A stretch of DNA of 64,000 nt. Source: Pedobacter polysacchareus (GTDB taxonomy: Bacteria > Bacteroidota > Bacteroidia > Sphingobacteriales > Sphingobacteriaceae). The notes beneath the pieces were generated by a model. The model was not told the DNA's origin. It was given only the letters and a program-made list of their open reading frames with translations, and did no database searches. Location: contig NZ_JAHYSS010000002.1 of assembly GCF_019802255.1 (NCBI RefSeq), forward strand, positions 822,548-886,547. The letters run 5' to 3'. This document shows, one piece after another, positions 45,161 to 54,081 of the stretch (the stretch's first letter is position 1; each line of letters starts with the position of its first letter). The position numbers were made by a program, and so were the translations under genes.

Positions 45161-47164
45161 TTAAACTTTCATTCTTTGGATGCGAACGGCATTTAGAATG
45201 GCGAGTAAGGCCACACCTACATCTGCAATTACCGCTTCCCAAAGGTTGGCTACGCCACCTGCACCTAGAATCAATACAATTACTTTGACGCCCATGGCAA
45301 GGATGATGTTTTGCCAAACGATATTTCTGGTGAGCTTGCCGATCTTAATGGCCGCGACTATTTTGGAAGGCTGATCGTTTTGGATCACAATATCGGCGGT
45401 TTCAATCGTCGCATCGCTGCCCAGTCCACCCATTGCAATTCCTGCATCTGCCAATGCCACTACGGGGGCATCATTTACACCATCTCCTACAAATGCCAGC
45501 GTTCTTCCTGCGGATTTCAGCTTTTCAACCTGTGTCACTTTGTTTTCAGGAAGTAGGTTGCCAAAGGCCTGGTCAATCCCTAAAAATGCAGCTACTTTAT
45601 CCACTACACTTTGTTTATCACCACTCAGCATCACCGTTTTAATATTTAATGCATGTAAATCAGCAATGGCTTGTTTTGCATCTGCTTTAACTTCGTCTGC
45701 AATGGTCACATAACCTGCAAATTTCTGGTCAATTGCCACCACCACAACTGAATCTACGATGGCATCTATGTCTGCAGGATAAGCAATGTTGAATTTTTTA
45801 AGGAGCTTGGCATTACCTGCAAGGACTTCTTTGCCATCAATCAGACCCTTTAAGCCCTGCCCTGCGATTTCTTCTACATGGCCGATCTGATCCTGGTTTG
45901 GAGCAGTTCCTGCGTATTCAGCGATGGCTGTTGCAATTGGGTGTGTAGATTTGCTTTCGATAGCTGCGAGCAGCTGAATGAATTCTTTTTCTTCAATACC
46001 GGCTACTGTGCTGACTTTCTGTACCTGGAAAACACCTTTAGTCAGCGTCCCGGTTTTGTCCATCACCACAGTATCAATTTTAGTCATAATGTCGAGGAAG
46101 TTTGATCCTTTGAACAGGATTCCATTTCTGGAAGCCAGTCCGATTCCTCCAAAATAACCAAGTGGAATAGACACCACCAAGGCACATGGACAACTGATGA
46201 CCAAGAAAACCAATCCACGGTAAAACCATTCCTGGAACACGTAATTCGCTACAAAAAAGTAGGGGAGGGTAATGAGCAGCACCGCCAGCAGGAACACGAT
46301 TGGCGTATATACTTTAGCAAATCTGGAGATGAAAAGCTGGGTCTGTGATTTTCTTGCTGTAGCATCCTGTACCATTTCCAGAATTTTGCTGAGCTTGCTG
46401 TCTTTGAACAGGGATTTCACCTGTACTTGTGCCAGCTGGTTTAAATTGATCATTCCTGCTAGCACCTGATCGCCTTTATTTTTGGAGTCTGGTTTGCTTT
46501 CACCGGTCAGGGCTGCGGTATTGAAGGTTGCTTTTTCGGAATATAGTACGCCATCCAGGGCTACTTTTTCTCCTGGTTTTACTTGAATAATTTCTTTTAT
46601 GGCTACTTCTGCCGGAGCAATCGTAGTTACCTTTCCATCCCGGATGACATCTACAGTATCAGGCCTGATGTCTAAAAGGGCTTTAATGCTTCTTTTTGCT
46701 TTGTTTACGGCACTATCCTGGAACCATTCACCGATAGAATAGAAGACCATAACGGCCACACCTTCGCTGTAAGAACCGATGGCAAATGCACCAATGGTGG
46801 CTACACTCATCAGGAAAAATTCATTGAAGAAATCTAATCTCAGGGCTTTTCTGAAGGCGAGGTCCAAAACATTGTAACCGGCTAAAAGGTAAGCAGGGAC
46901 AAAAATGATCAGTTGAGTTACCTGGTTAAAGGTGATGTTAAAACCATATTCCAGCGTGAGCATCACGATGACTACTGTCAGGGCGGTCAGCAGGGGCCAG
47001 TGGCTGGTCCATGATTCCGGCTCTCCAGATCCATGGTTATGTCCGTCATCATCGTCGTGGCTTTCTTCAGCATGCTGGTGTCCGTCATGATGCCCATTTT
47101 GGGATTTTTTATCCTGATTTTTTATAGTAGTAGTTGCGTTTTCTGTAGTACAGCAATCTTTCAT
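45161..47164 (-). CDS. zntA: Heavy-metal (Zn/Cd/Pb-type) P1B ATPase
   Basis: 667 residues. The N-terminus carries a His/Asp-rich cytosolic tail (GHHDGHQHAEESHDDDDGHNHG) in place of the usual HMA domain with CxxC. Then come membrane helices, the ion-site motif SCPCALV (Cys325, Cys327), phosphorylation motif DKTGTLTKG with Asp369, and the hinge GDGVNDAPVVALADAGIAMG. The last membrane segment carries the Asp of VIADVGVALLAILNAVR, typical of the Zn2+/Cd2+/Pb2+ subgroup. It pumps divalent soft metals from cytosol to periplasm, from where the CzcCBA system upstream can remove them. A Fur-family gene precedes it and a dyad operator overlaps its promoter. Confidence 0.92.
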   Translation of the reverse strand: MKDCCTTENATTTIKNQDKKSQNGHHDGHQHAEESHDDDDGHNHGSGEPESWTSHWPLLTALTVVIVMLTLEYGFNITFNQVTQLIIFVPAYLLAGYNVLDLAFRKALRLDFFNEFFLMSVATIGAFAIGSYSEGVAVMVFYSIGEWFQDSAVNKAKRSIKALLDIRPDTVDVIRDGKVTTIAPAEVAIKEIIQVKPGEKVALDGVLYSEKATFNTAALTGESKPDSKNKGDQVLAGMINLNQLAQVQVKSLFKDSKLSKILEMVQDATARKSQTQLFISRFAKVYTPIVFLLAVLLITLPYFFVANYVFQEWFYRGLVFLVISCPCALVVSIPLGYFGGIGLASRNGILFKGSNFLDIMTKIDTVVMDKTGTLTKGVFQVQKVSTVAGIEEKEFIQLLAAIESKSTHPIATAIAEYAGTAPNQDQIGHVEEIAGQGLKGLIDGKEVLAGNAKLLKKFNIAYPADIDAIVDSVVVVAIDQKFAGYVTIADEVKADAKQAIADLHALNIKTVMLSGDKQSVVDKVAAFLGIDQAFGNLLPENKVTQVEKLKSAGRTLAFVGDGVNDAPVVALADAGIAMGGLGSDATIETADIVIQNDQPSKIVAAIKIGKLTRNIVWQNIILAMGVKVIVLILGAGGVANLWEAVIADVGVALLAILNAVRIQRMKV

Positions 47165-47195
47165 AATTATTTGCCTCGTCTTTAAAATTAATATA

Positions 47196-47203
47196 CAAAT
47201 TTA
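47196..47203 (-). promoter_or_regulatory. -7 promoter box of the P-type ATPase gene
   Basis: Read on the minus strand this is TAAATTTG, an exact TAnnTTTG box, 31 bases before the start codon. The -33 region falls within the dyads at 47217-47243. Confidence 0.65.
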
Positions 47204-47216
47204 CCAGCAATAACGA

Positions 47217-47243
47217 TGCAATGCTATTGCAATGTTCATTGCA
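47217..47243. promoter_or_regulatory. Overlapping dyads, candidate Fur/Zur-family operator of the ATPase gene
   Basis: TGCAATGCTATTGCA (47217-47231) is a 7-1-7 dyad with one mismatched pair, the layout of Fur-family boxes. It overlaps TGCAATGTTCATTGCA (47228-47243), a perfect 7-2-7 dyad. They cover the -33 region of the ATPase promoter. The Fur-family protein encoded at 47322-47741 is the obvious candidate ligand. Confidence 0.55.
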
Positions 47244-47321
47244 GCAAGATGAGGATTGGGATGCCAGAAGAATGATTTAATGAGCATTCATGTTCCCAGA
47301 AAATGCAGGATTTAGGAATGG

Positions 47322-47741
47322 TTAATCCGTGTTGCAAAGGTCGCAGACCCCTTTAATCACCAGATTCATTTCTTCAGCGCGGAACTTTTTAGGAAGTGTA
47401 ATTTCTGGATTTTTAGTGTTTGGCAGACAGAAGGTCTCTTTACAGTTATTGCAGTAAAAATGTACATGGAGGTCATGATGGTGGTCGCCATCACATTCCT
47501 CCATGCACAAAGCATATTTTGTAGTACCTGTTCCATCATCAATATGATGAACCAGTCCTTTTTCTTCAAAAGTTTTCAGGGTACGGTATAGGGTAATCCT
47601 ATCGGATGGCCCCATGCCTTTCTCCAGATCATTCAGACTAATGGCGGTATTTTGCTGCATCAAAAAGTCCAATACCAGCAATCGCATGGCAGTAGGGTTG
47701 ATGTTTTTATTTTTAAGCCTTTGTTCGATGTCTTTTGTCAT
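47322..47741 (-). CDS. Fur-family transcriptional regulator (Zur-like)
   Basis: 139 residues. The N-terminal winged helix covers NPTAMRLLVLDFLMQQ, SLNDLEKGMGPSDRITLYRTLKTFEEKGLVHHI. The metal-binding C-terminal half has the His-rich EECDGDHHHDLHVHFYCNNCKETFC and the second structural zinc pair CDLCNTD at the very end, so a Cys4 zinc site (CNNC plus CDLC) is present. It lies between czcB and the P-type ATPase gene, with its own -7 box just upstream, and probably senses zinc or cadmium to control both efflux units. PerR or Fur roles are less likely given the neighbours. Confidence 0.88.
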   Translation of the reverse strand: MTKDIEQRLKNKNINPTAMRLLVLDFLMQQNTAISLNDLEKGMGPSDRITLYRTLKTFEEKGLVHHIDDGTGTTKYALCMEECDGDHHHDLHVHFYCNNCKETFCLPNTKNPEITLPKKFRAEEMNLVIKGVCDLCNTD

Positions 47742-47804
47742 TTCCTGATCTTTATATTTTCACTGATTTGATTTTCTAAGGTTGGTACATTCGCATCGAG
47801 AATA

Positions 47805-47812
47805 CAAAAATA
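47805..47812 (-). promoter_or_regulatory. -7 promoter box of the Fur-family gene
   Basis: On the minus strand this reads TATTTTTG, an exact TAnnTTTG box, 63 bases before the start at 47741 and just after the czcB stop. It allows the regulator to be made separately from the czc operon. Confidence 0.5.
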
Positions 47813-47819
47813 CCGTTTT

Positions 47820-49103
47820 TTAATGGGAGTGAGCGGTTGGTGCTGTAGATTTAGATTGCAGGTAGAATGCACCTTTTACCACTAATTTCGTGTCTTTAGG
47901 GAGTTTTTGCAGTGGAGCAATACTGATGTATCCCAGTTCTGAAACTCCGGTTACTACTTCTATTTTCTTGAAATGTGTACCATGTTCATGCTCCGCTTCT
48001 TCTTTAGGATTTTCTTTTTTAGAAGATTCGGTAGTTTTATCTGCTGCTGTTTTTTCATGTTCATCTGTTTTCGCCTCTTCTTCCAGGATGAAAATATATT
48101 CTTTTCCTTCCGCTTTTACGACTGCATCAATGGGTACTGCTGTTGATTTTTCTGTGCCTACACTGATCAACCCAGTAACATACATTCCAGGAATTAGGTT
48201 TGGCAACGGTTTGGTGATCACTGCATGAACAATTACGCCTTTGGTATCGTCTTCAAATGATTTGTTGATCCCGATTAATACGCCTTCAATTTGTTGGTTG
48301 TCCTGATTGGTGAGTCTGAAGCTCACTTTTTGCCCAACCTGTACTTTGAAAAGATCTTTCTCATATACGAGTAAGTCGGCATGGATTTTTGAATTGTCTA
48401 CAATGTCCATTAGAGAAGTTCCAGGCTGTACGAAAGCACCGGTAGTCACCTGAATGGTTCCTATAGTTCCAGAAATAGGCGCTATTACGGTAGTCTGTGC
48501 AGTGATATTTCCTGCAGAAACGCTTCTTGGAGAAATACCCAGCTGCTGTAGCTGACGTTCCAGTGCTTTGATTTTTGAAAGTTCCGTATGGTAATTTGCT
48601 TCTGCCAGCTGGAAAGATTTCCCCGTTCCGGCATCTGCTGCTTTCAATTGCTGCTGACGTTTATATTCGGCATCTACGAAGGCAAATCCATTTTTCGACG
48701 ACAGGTAATCCTGCTGCAGTTTAATCATTTCCTGATTTTCTACTACTGCCAGGGCTTGCCCTTTCTTTACCTGCTGTCCTTCGAGGACATTGATTTTACG
48801 AATGATCCCACCAGAAAGTAGGTTTACTTTAGCCTCGTTTTGTGGTGGTACAGCCAGTTGACCGCTTGCTTTTACTACAGCGGTCAGATTTTTCTCCTGG
48901 ATCGTGCCGATCTCTATGCCTACTGCTTTCATTTGCTGATCGGTCAGCTCAATTTCATCACTAACTGCGGCTTCTTCTTCATGTACTTCTGTTGCTTCTT
49001 TTTCTGCGGTTTTTTCTTTGTTACCGTTACAAGAGATGAGCATACTGCTCAGCATTAATGCGATCATTAGGGCAAACGGTAAGTTGTTTTTATATAAGTT
49101 CAT
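47820..49103 (-). CDS. czcB: RND efflux periplasmic adaptor subunit (CzcB/CusB family), lipoprotein
   Basis: 427 residues with lipobox LISC (Cys25) followed by an acidic linker (EKEATEVHEEEAAVSDE). The adaptor fold is visible: a beta-barrel/lipoyl half-motif GGIIRKINVLEGQQVKKGQALAVVENQEMI, a coiled-coil hairpin (about residues 125-185), the second lipoyl half VIAPISGTIGTIQVTTGAFVQPGTSL, and a beta-barrel. A Lys/Glu/His-rich insertion (EEEAKTDEHEKTAADK to EHEHGTHF) near the C-terminus and the final TAHSH may bind metal. It starts 4 bases after the CzcA-CzcC stop, so the two are translated from one mRNA. It should link pump and channel and may hand over Zn/Cd/Co ions. Confidence 0.92.
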   Translation of the reverse strand: MNLYKNNLPFALMIALMLSSMLISCNGNKEKTAEKEATEVHEEEAAVSDEIELTDQQMKAVGIEIGTIQEKNLTAVVKASGQLAVPPQNEAKVNLLSGGIIRKINVLEGQQVKKGQALAVVENQEMIKLQQDYLSSKNGFAFVDAEYKRQQQLKAADAGTGKSFQLAEANYHTELSKIKALERQLQQLGISPRSVSAGNITAQTTVIAPISGTIGTIQVTTGAFVQPGTSLMDIVDNSKIHADLLVYEKDLFKVQVGQKVSFRLTNQDNQQIEGVLIGINKSFEDDTKGVIVHAVITKPLPNLIPGMYVTGLISVGTEKSTAVPIDAVVKAEGKEYIFILEEEAKTDEHEKTAADKTTESSKKENPKEEAEHEHGTHFKKIEVVTGVSELGYISIAPLQKLPKDTKLVVKGAFYLQSKSTAPTAHSH

Positions 49104-49107
49104 CTGA

Positions 49108-52100
49108 TTATTCTCCTTTGATAAATGCCAATTGAATGGTGGTTTGATTGAGCTGATTTAGTGTTTCCAGGTAGGTGATATTGCTTTGAATGGCCAGGGA
49201 AATGTTCTGTACATATTCCATATAGCCGATTTCTCCCAGATCAAATGATACTTGTGCGATGCGCAGCTGCTCTTTTGACTGCTTTAAGCCCACTGAGGTG
49301 TAATAATCCAGGATTTGTTTATTTTTCAGGTACTCCTGAAATATTTGTTCATACTGAATTTCAAACTCACGTGCGGTATTCTGGTAATCAGTTTCGGCCA
49401 TTTGAACGGCAATTTTCTCCGCTTTCACTTTTGCGCGGCCGGCACCATTAAATAGGGGAACGGCAATGCCAACCTGCATTCCTGCAATACGGGTTCCCGG
49501 GGTATAACTCCGATCGATGTTTGCCGGATTGAAGGACTTGATCACCATTTGCTGACTATAACCAAGGCTGAAATCTGGCATCGCTTTAGACTTCTGCAAT
49601 GCGATTTTCGCATTGGCAATCGCTACCTGCTGCTCCTGATAACTGAGCATCGGATTTAAGCTTTTTCTTGCTGAATCCAGTTTAAGGGCAGTTAGCAATG
49701 GTAAATCGGTAGAAGCCAAAATAATCGGGGACCTGGTATTCAGCAATTGCTGGAGGCTAAGTTCCTGAATTTTCAACTCCGCTGCTGCGGCATTTTTTAA
49801 GGCCTGTACCTCCTGATACTTATTTCTGGCGGTCATCAGCTCCAGGTTAGAAGTTTCACCCGATTTATGTCTGATTTCGGCCTTTTTGATGAAGTTCTGA
49901 TAGATACTATCCTGGAAGTTCAGCACTTTTAGTGTCTGGAGGTAGTACAGGTAATTGTAATAAGCAGTTTTTGTATCCCTTACAATCTCTGCACGGGAAT
50001 AATTGTAAGCTTTTTCTGTGAGTTCAGTTTCCATCTTGAGCAGCTTATTCTGGTTTTTATACAATCCTGGCCAGGAGAAAGTCTGGGTCACATTGATGGA
50101 GTTGTCGTTACCACCACCACTTGTAGGATCCTGTGCCAAGGCGAATTCTGTTTTTGCAGGGTCGAAACCTGATTTTTGCAGCGCTTTCGACTGTGCTACG
50201 CCCAGTTTGGCAGATTTCAACTTTAAGTTGTTGTTTACAGCCATTGCGATAATGCTGTCTAAACTGAGTGGTTTATTTTGAGCTGCAGCGGTATTGATGC
50301 TGCTAAAGCTGGTTAAACCAATTAGTCCAATAATGAACAAGCTTTTAACCATTGGATGGGAATTTGATTTTTCATTTTCTTCTCTTTTTCGGGAGAACAA
50401 TAAATATAAACAAGGGAGAACAAAGAGGGTGAGCAGGGTAGCGGAAAGCAATCCGCCGATCACTACTGTGGCTAAAGGTTTTTGTACTTCCGCACCTGCG
50501 CTGCTAGAAAGTGCCATTGGCAGAAAGCCTAATGAAGCTACAGCAGCAGTCATGATGACCGGTCGTAACCTTACTTTTGTCCCTTCAATTACACGCTGAT
50601 AAATATCGGTCATGCCTTCTTCTTTCAATTGATTAAAATAGCCAATCAACACGATTCCATTCAGGACGGCTACACCAAATAGGGCAATAAAACCTACACC
50701 TGCAGAAATACTGAAAGGCATATCCCTCAGGATTAAAGCGAAAACACCACCAATAGCGGAAAGTGGAATGGCTGTAAAGATGAGTATAGTCTGACTAAAG
50801 GATCTGAAAGTCATGTACAGTAAGCCCATGATCAAAATCAGTGCGATTGGAACGGCAATAGACAGCCTGTTTTTCGCTTTCGTCAGGTTTTCAAACTGCC
50901 CGCCATAAGTCAGGTAATATCCGGAAGGAAGTTTTAACTTTTCATTTAAGATGCTTTGAATTTCCGACACGGTACGTTCCACATCTCTTCCTTTTACATT
51001 AAAACCAACATATATTCTACGTTTTCCATCTTCTCTGGAGATTTGTGCCGGTGCATTTTTTAAGGTAATACTGGCTACCTGATTCAGTGGTACTTTATTG
51101 CCTGATGGTAGTGGGATGTATAGGTTTTCGATGCTTGAAATGTTTTCACGTAGGTCTCTCTGCAAGCGAACTACCATTTCAAATCTTTTCTCTCCTTCGA
51201 AGATGACACCTGCGGTATTCCCTGCAAAAGCGGTTTTCAGCAAAGTATTGACTTCAGCAATGCTGAGACCATATTGAGCAATTTTATCACGGTCGTACTC
51301 CACTACGATTTGTGGAAGTCCGGTCACCTGTTCTACAAAGGGCTCGTTGACACCAGAAACGGGAGTAATGAGTTTGGCAATTTTATTGGCCTGCTGTGTG
51401 AGTACATCCAGGTCTTCACCATAGATTTTTATGGCCACATCCTGTCTTACACCAGTCATCAGTTCATTGAAACGCATTTGCATCGGCTGTGTGATTTCTA
51501 TGTTGACACCGGGCAGGATGGACAATGCGGCCTCCATTTTCTCCGACATTTCTTCTTTTGTTTTTGCGGAAGTCCATTGTTCTTTAGGTTTCATGGCCAC
51601 CATCATATCACCTCGCTCTACTGGCATGGGGTCTGTAGGGATTTCGGCGCTTCCAATACGGGTGACTACTTGTTTCACCTCTGGAAACTGCGCTTTCAGG
51701 ATTTTCTCGGCTTTACCAAAAGTTTCTACGACTTGCGTTAAAGAGGTCCCCTGCGACATAGAGATCTCTACCGCGAGGTCACCTTCTTCTAATTGGGGAA
51801 GAAATTCTCCGCCCATATTATTGAATACCCATAGGGTGATCGCGAACAGTAAAAGGGCTGCTGCTACGGTGAGTTTTTTGAATTTTAATACTGCTTTTAA
51901 TGCTGGTTGATAAATGCGCAGCATCGCATCCATGATTTTATCGGAGATGTTGTGTTTATGCTGGGTGTTTTTACTGAGGAAAAGGGCGGCCATCATGGGC
52001 ACGTAGGTCATGGATAAGATGAAAGCCCCTACAATAGCGAAAACGACGGTCTGTGCCATTGGTTTAAACATTTTCCCTTCAATTCCAACCAATGTCAGCA

Positions 52101-53493
52101 GGGGAAGGTAAACGATCAGGATAATGATTTCGCCGAAAGCGGCACTATTTCTGATTTTCGAGGAGGCAGTATATACCTCTTCATCCATTTGCTGGTTGGT
52201 TAAGGGGATAGGGTCTGCAGCTTGATTTCTAGTGCTAAGTCTGAAGATGATGGCTTCTACAATAATCACTGCGCCATCTACAATCAGTCCGAAATCTATC
52301 GCTCCAAGGCTCATTAAGTTCCCAGAAACCCCAAAAAGACGCATCAGGGAGAAAGCAAATAACATGGATAGGGGGATGACTGAGGCGACGATCAGACCTG
52401 CTCTCCAGTTACCCAACAAAAGCAGCAATACGAATATGACGATCAGTGCACCTTCAATCAGGTTTTTCTGTACGGTACTGATCGATCTGCCCACCAATTC
52501 CGTACGGTCAATGAAAGGTTCAATGACTACGCCTTCCGGTAATGATTTCTGGATTTGTTCAATACGTCCTTTCACATTTTTGATTACCTCATTGAAGTTT
52601 TCCCCTTTGAGCATGAGTGTGATTCCGGCTACCACTTCACCTTCGCCATCTCGGGTGACGGCGCCATATCTGGTGGCAGATCCAAATTGTACGGTTGCCA
52701 CATCACGGATGAGGATGGGTACACCGCCCATATTTTTTACGACAATCTTTTCAATGTCTGCCAGGCTTTTTACTTGACCTACACCGCGGATGGTATAAGA
52801 ATTACTTTGCTGTTCAATATAGGAACCGCCAGTATTTTCGTTGTTGTTCTCTAATGCTTTATAGATGTCTGCAATGGTAATATTAAGGGAATTCAGCTTA
52901 TCATTGTCGAGGGCAATTTCATATTGTTTCACATAGCCGCCCCAGCCACTCACCTCGGCTACACCTTTAGTACCGGCAAGCTGTGTTCTAACTACCCAGT
53001 CCTGTAAAGTTCTAAGATCTGTAGCGTTGTATTTATTTTCATAGCCTTTCCTGGTATGCAATACATATTGATAAATCTCTCCTAATCCAGTGGTAATCGG
53101 GGCTAGAGTAGGTTCTGCCAAACCTTTTGGAATATTGGACTCTGCTTCTTTCAGCTGGGCACTCACCTGCTGCCTTGCCCAGTAAATATCGGTATCGTCT
53201 TCAAAAACGATGGTAATCACTGAGATTCCTGACCTGGAGATGGAACGTTTTTCCAGTACTTCCGGGATATTGGCCATGGCCAGTTCGATGGGTGCTGTGA
53301 TGAACTGTTCTACTTCCTGGGCTCCTAAACTTGGTGCCTGGGTTATAATTTGTACCTGGTTGTTGGTGATGTCAGGTACCGCATCTATGGGCAATCTGGT
53401 TAATGAATAAATGCCCCAGATCACCAGGGAAAGTGTCATTAAACCTATGGCCAGTTTATTCTTTATAGAGAATAAAATAATCTTATCAAACAT
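49108..53493 (-). CDS. czcA: Fused heavy-metal RND pump and TolC-like outer-membrane channel (CzcA-CzcC)
   Basis: 1461 residues, against about 1050 for ordinary CzcA. Residues 1 to about 1035 are a complete RND pump. The proton-relay and metal-site motif in TM4, DFGLIVDGAVIIVE, gives Asp400, Asp406 and Glu413, spaced as in CzcA. From Met1048 comes what looks like a signal peptide, ending NTAAAQ at about 1072, then an outer-membrane efflux protein domain (KPLSLDSIIAMAVNNNLKLKSAKLG to the end) with the two repeated helical hairpins of TolC/CzcC. Fused pumps like this are known in Bacteroidota. The buried signal raises the question of whether the channel is cut free. It probably exports Zn, Co, Cd or Cu ions from the periplasm. 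Confidence 0.93.
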   Translation of the reverse strand: MFDKIILFSIKNKLAIGLMTLSLVIWGIYSLTRLPIDAVPDITNNQVQIITQAPSLGAQEVEQFITAPIELAMANIPEVLEKRSISRSGISVITIVFEDDTDIYWARQQVSAQLKEAESNIPKGLAEPTLAPITTGLGEIYQYVLHTRKGYENKYNATDLRTLQDWVVRTQLAGTKGVAEVSGWGGYVKQYEIALDNDKLNSLNITIADIYKALENNNENTGGSYIEQQSNSYTIRGVGQVKSLADIEKIVVKNMGGVPILIRDVATVQFGSATRYGAVTRDGEGEVVAGITLMLKGENFNEVIKNVKGRIEQIQKSLPEGVVIEPFIDRTELVGRSISTVQKNLIEGALIVIFVLLLLLGNWRAGLIVASVIPLSMLFAFSLMRLFGVSGNLMSLGAIDFGLIVDGAVIIVEAIIFRLSTRNQAADPIPLTNQQMDEEVYTASSKIRNSAAFGEIIILIVYLPLLTLVGIEGKMFKPMAQTVVFAIVGAFILSMTYVPMMAALFLSKNTQHKHNISDKIMDAMLRIYQPALKAVLKFKKLTVAAALLLFAITLWVFNNMGGEFLPQLEEGDLAVEISMSQGTSLTQVVETFGKAEKILKAQFPEVKQVVTRIGSAEIPTDPMPVERGDMMVAMKPKEQWTSAKTKEEMSEKMEAALSILPGVNIEITQPMQMRFNELMTGVRQDVAIKIYGEDLDVLTQQANKIAKLITPVSGVNEPFVEQVTGLPQIVVEYDRDKIAQYGLSIAEVNTLLKTAFAGNTAGVIFEGEKRFEMVVRLQRDLRENISSIENLYIPLPSGNKVPLNQVASITLKNAPAQISREDGKRRIYVGFNVKGRDVERTVSEIQSILNEKLKLPSGYYLTYGGQFENLTKAKNRLSIAVPIALILIMGLLYMTFRSFSQTILIFTAIPLSAIGGVFALILRDMPFSISAGVGFIALFGVAVLNGIVLIGYFNQLKEEGMTDIYQRVIEGTKVRLRPVIMTAAVASLGFLPMALSSSAGAEVQKPLATVVIGGLLSATLLTLFVLPCLYLLFSRKREENEKSNSHPMVKSLFIIGLIGLTSFSSINTAAAQNKPLSLDSIIAMAVNNNLKLKSAKLGVAQSKALQKSGFDPAKTEFALAQDPTSGGGNDNSINVTQTFSWPGLYKNQNKLLKMETELTEKAYNYSRAEIVRDTKTAYYNYLYYLQTLKVLNFQDSIYQNFIKKAEIRHKSGETSNLELMTARNKYQEVQALKNAAAAELKIQELSLQQLLNTRSPIILASTDLPLLTALKLDSARKSLNPMLSYQEQQVAIANAKIALQKSKAMPDFSLGYSQQMVIKSFNPANIDRSYTPGTRIAGMQVGIAVPLFNGAGRAKVKAEKIAVQMAETDYQNTAREFEIQYEQIFQEYLKNKQILDYYTSVGLKQSKEQLRIAQVSFDLGEIGYMEYVQNISLAIQSNITYLETLNQLNQTTIQLAFIKGE

Positions 53494-53545
53494 AAGGGTT
53501 TGTCTTATAGCTAAAAATAATCAATACGAGGATTCATCGAAAGCT

Positions 53546-53560
53546 GATGAATATTTCATC
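53546..53560. promoter_or_regulatory. Dyad upstream of the czcA start
   Basis: GATGAATATTTCATC is a 7-1-7 near-palindrome 53 bases before the CzcA start codon, between it and the small Cys-rich gene. It has the Fur-box layout but a different sequence from the ATPase dyads. The role is unproven. Confidence 0.3.
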
Positions 53561-53607
53561 GCTGCCAAACAATTATTCATTGTTTTTAAGGAAGAATTGG
53601 TGTTGAA

Positions 53608-53928
53608 TTATCCTAACTGAGGCGGTTGCCAGATGTCACCGGCGAATATGACCAGTGGTGCGGCAGGAAGTTCAGGGTAGCTGACTTCTTTTTTAGAAAA
53701 TACGGTAGTGTTGATCAATTGGCTTGGGCTGGGAATAGCAAAAGCCTGGCAAGTGCTGCAATGGAAGAAAGGGGAGCAGGTATGTGGACCTGGATCCTGA
53801 TCACAAGGGATCTCCTGTACTTCGCTGATGTGCGTTTGCTGTGTACTGATTTTAGCTTCATCATCACAGCATGGCCATATTGATAGGGCCATGATGACAA
53901 TTGTAAATATATAAGCTAAGTACCTCAC
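53608..53928 (-). CDS. Small secreted Cys-rich protein (DUF6660-like)
   Basis: 106 residues with a hydrophobic signal segment (YLAYIFTIVIMALSIWPCC). The mature part has cysteines in CCDDE, IPCDQDPGPHTCSPFFHCSTCQAF, a pattern I associate with small proteins annotated DUF6660 that precede metal-efflux genes in Bacteroidota; this is a tentative match. It lies 114 bases upstream of the CzcA-CzcC gene, in the same direction. The His/Cys cluster suggests periplasmic metal binding, perhaps sensing or buffering. The start is GTG at 53928, 4 bases after an exact -7 box, implying a leaderless mRNA. The next Met, at residue 13, would leave a truncated signal. Confidence 0.6.
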   Translation of the reverse strand: MRYLAYIFTIVIMALSIWPCCDDEAKISTQQTHISEVQEIPCDQDPGPHTCSPFFHCSTCQAFAIPSPSQLINTTVFSKKEVSYPELPAAPLVIFAGDIWQPPQLG

Positions 53929-53932
53929 GCCG

Positions 53933-53940
53933 CAAACTTA
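53933..53940 (-). promoter_or_regulatory. -7 promoter box of the small Cys-rich gene / czc operon
   Basis: On the minus strand this reads TAAGTTTG, an exact TAnnTTTG box ending 4 bases before the GTG at 53928. It probably drives the whole czc operon. Confidence 0.6.
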
Positions 53941-54081
53941 TATATTTTTTTAAACTACTGGTGATCTTTTTGACTTTTTTTTACTTTGGGGAGATGTTTG
54001 TTTCTAAAAACAGGGTGATTTTAAGGGGTTCTTATTTTTTCGATGGAAGTGGATTGAGTTGGCCTGTTTTTCTAGGGGGGG

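Noticed and set aside
51274-51910. Two overlapping plus-strand frames of over 150 codons
   Set aside because: Both are antisense to the CzcA pump domain; low-complexity content and no start context.
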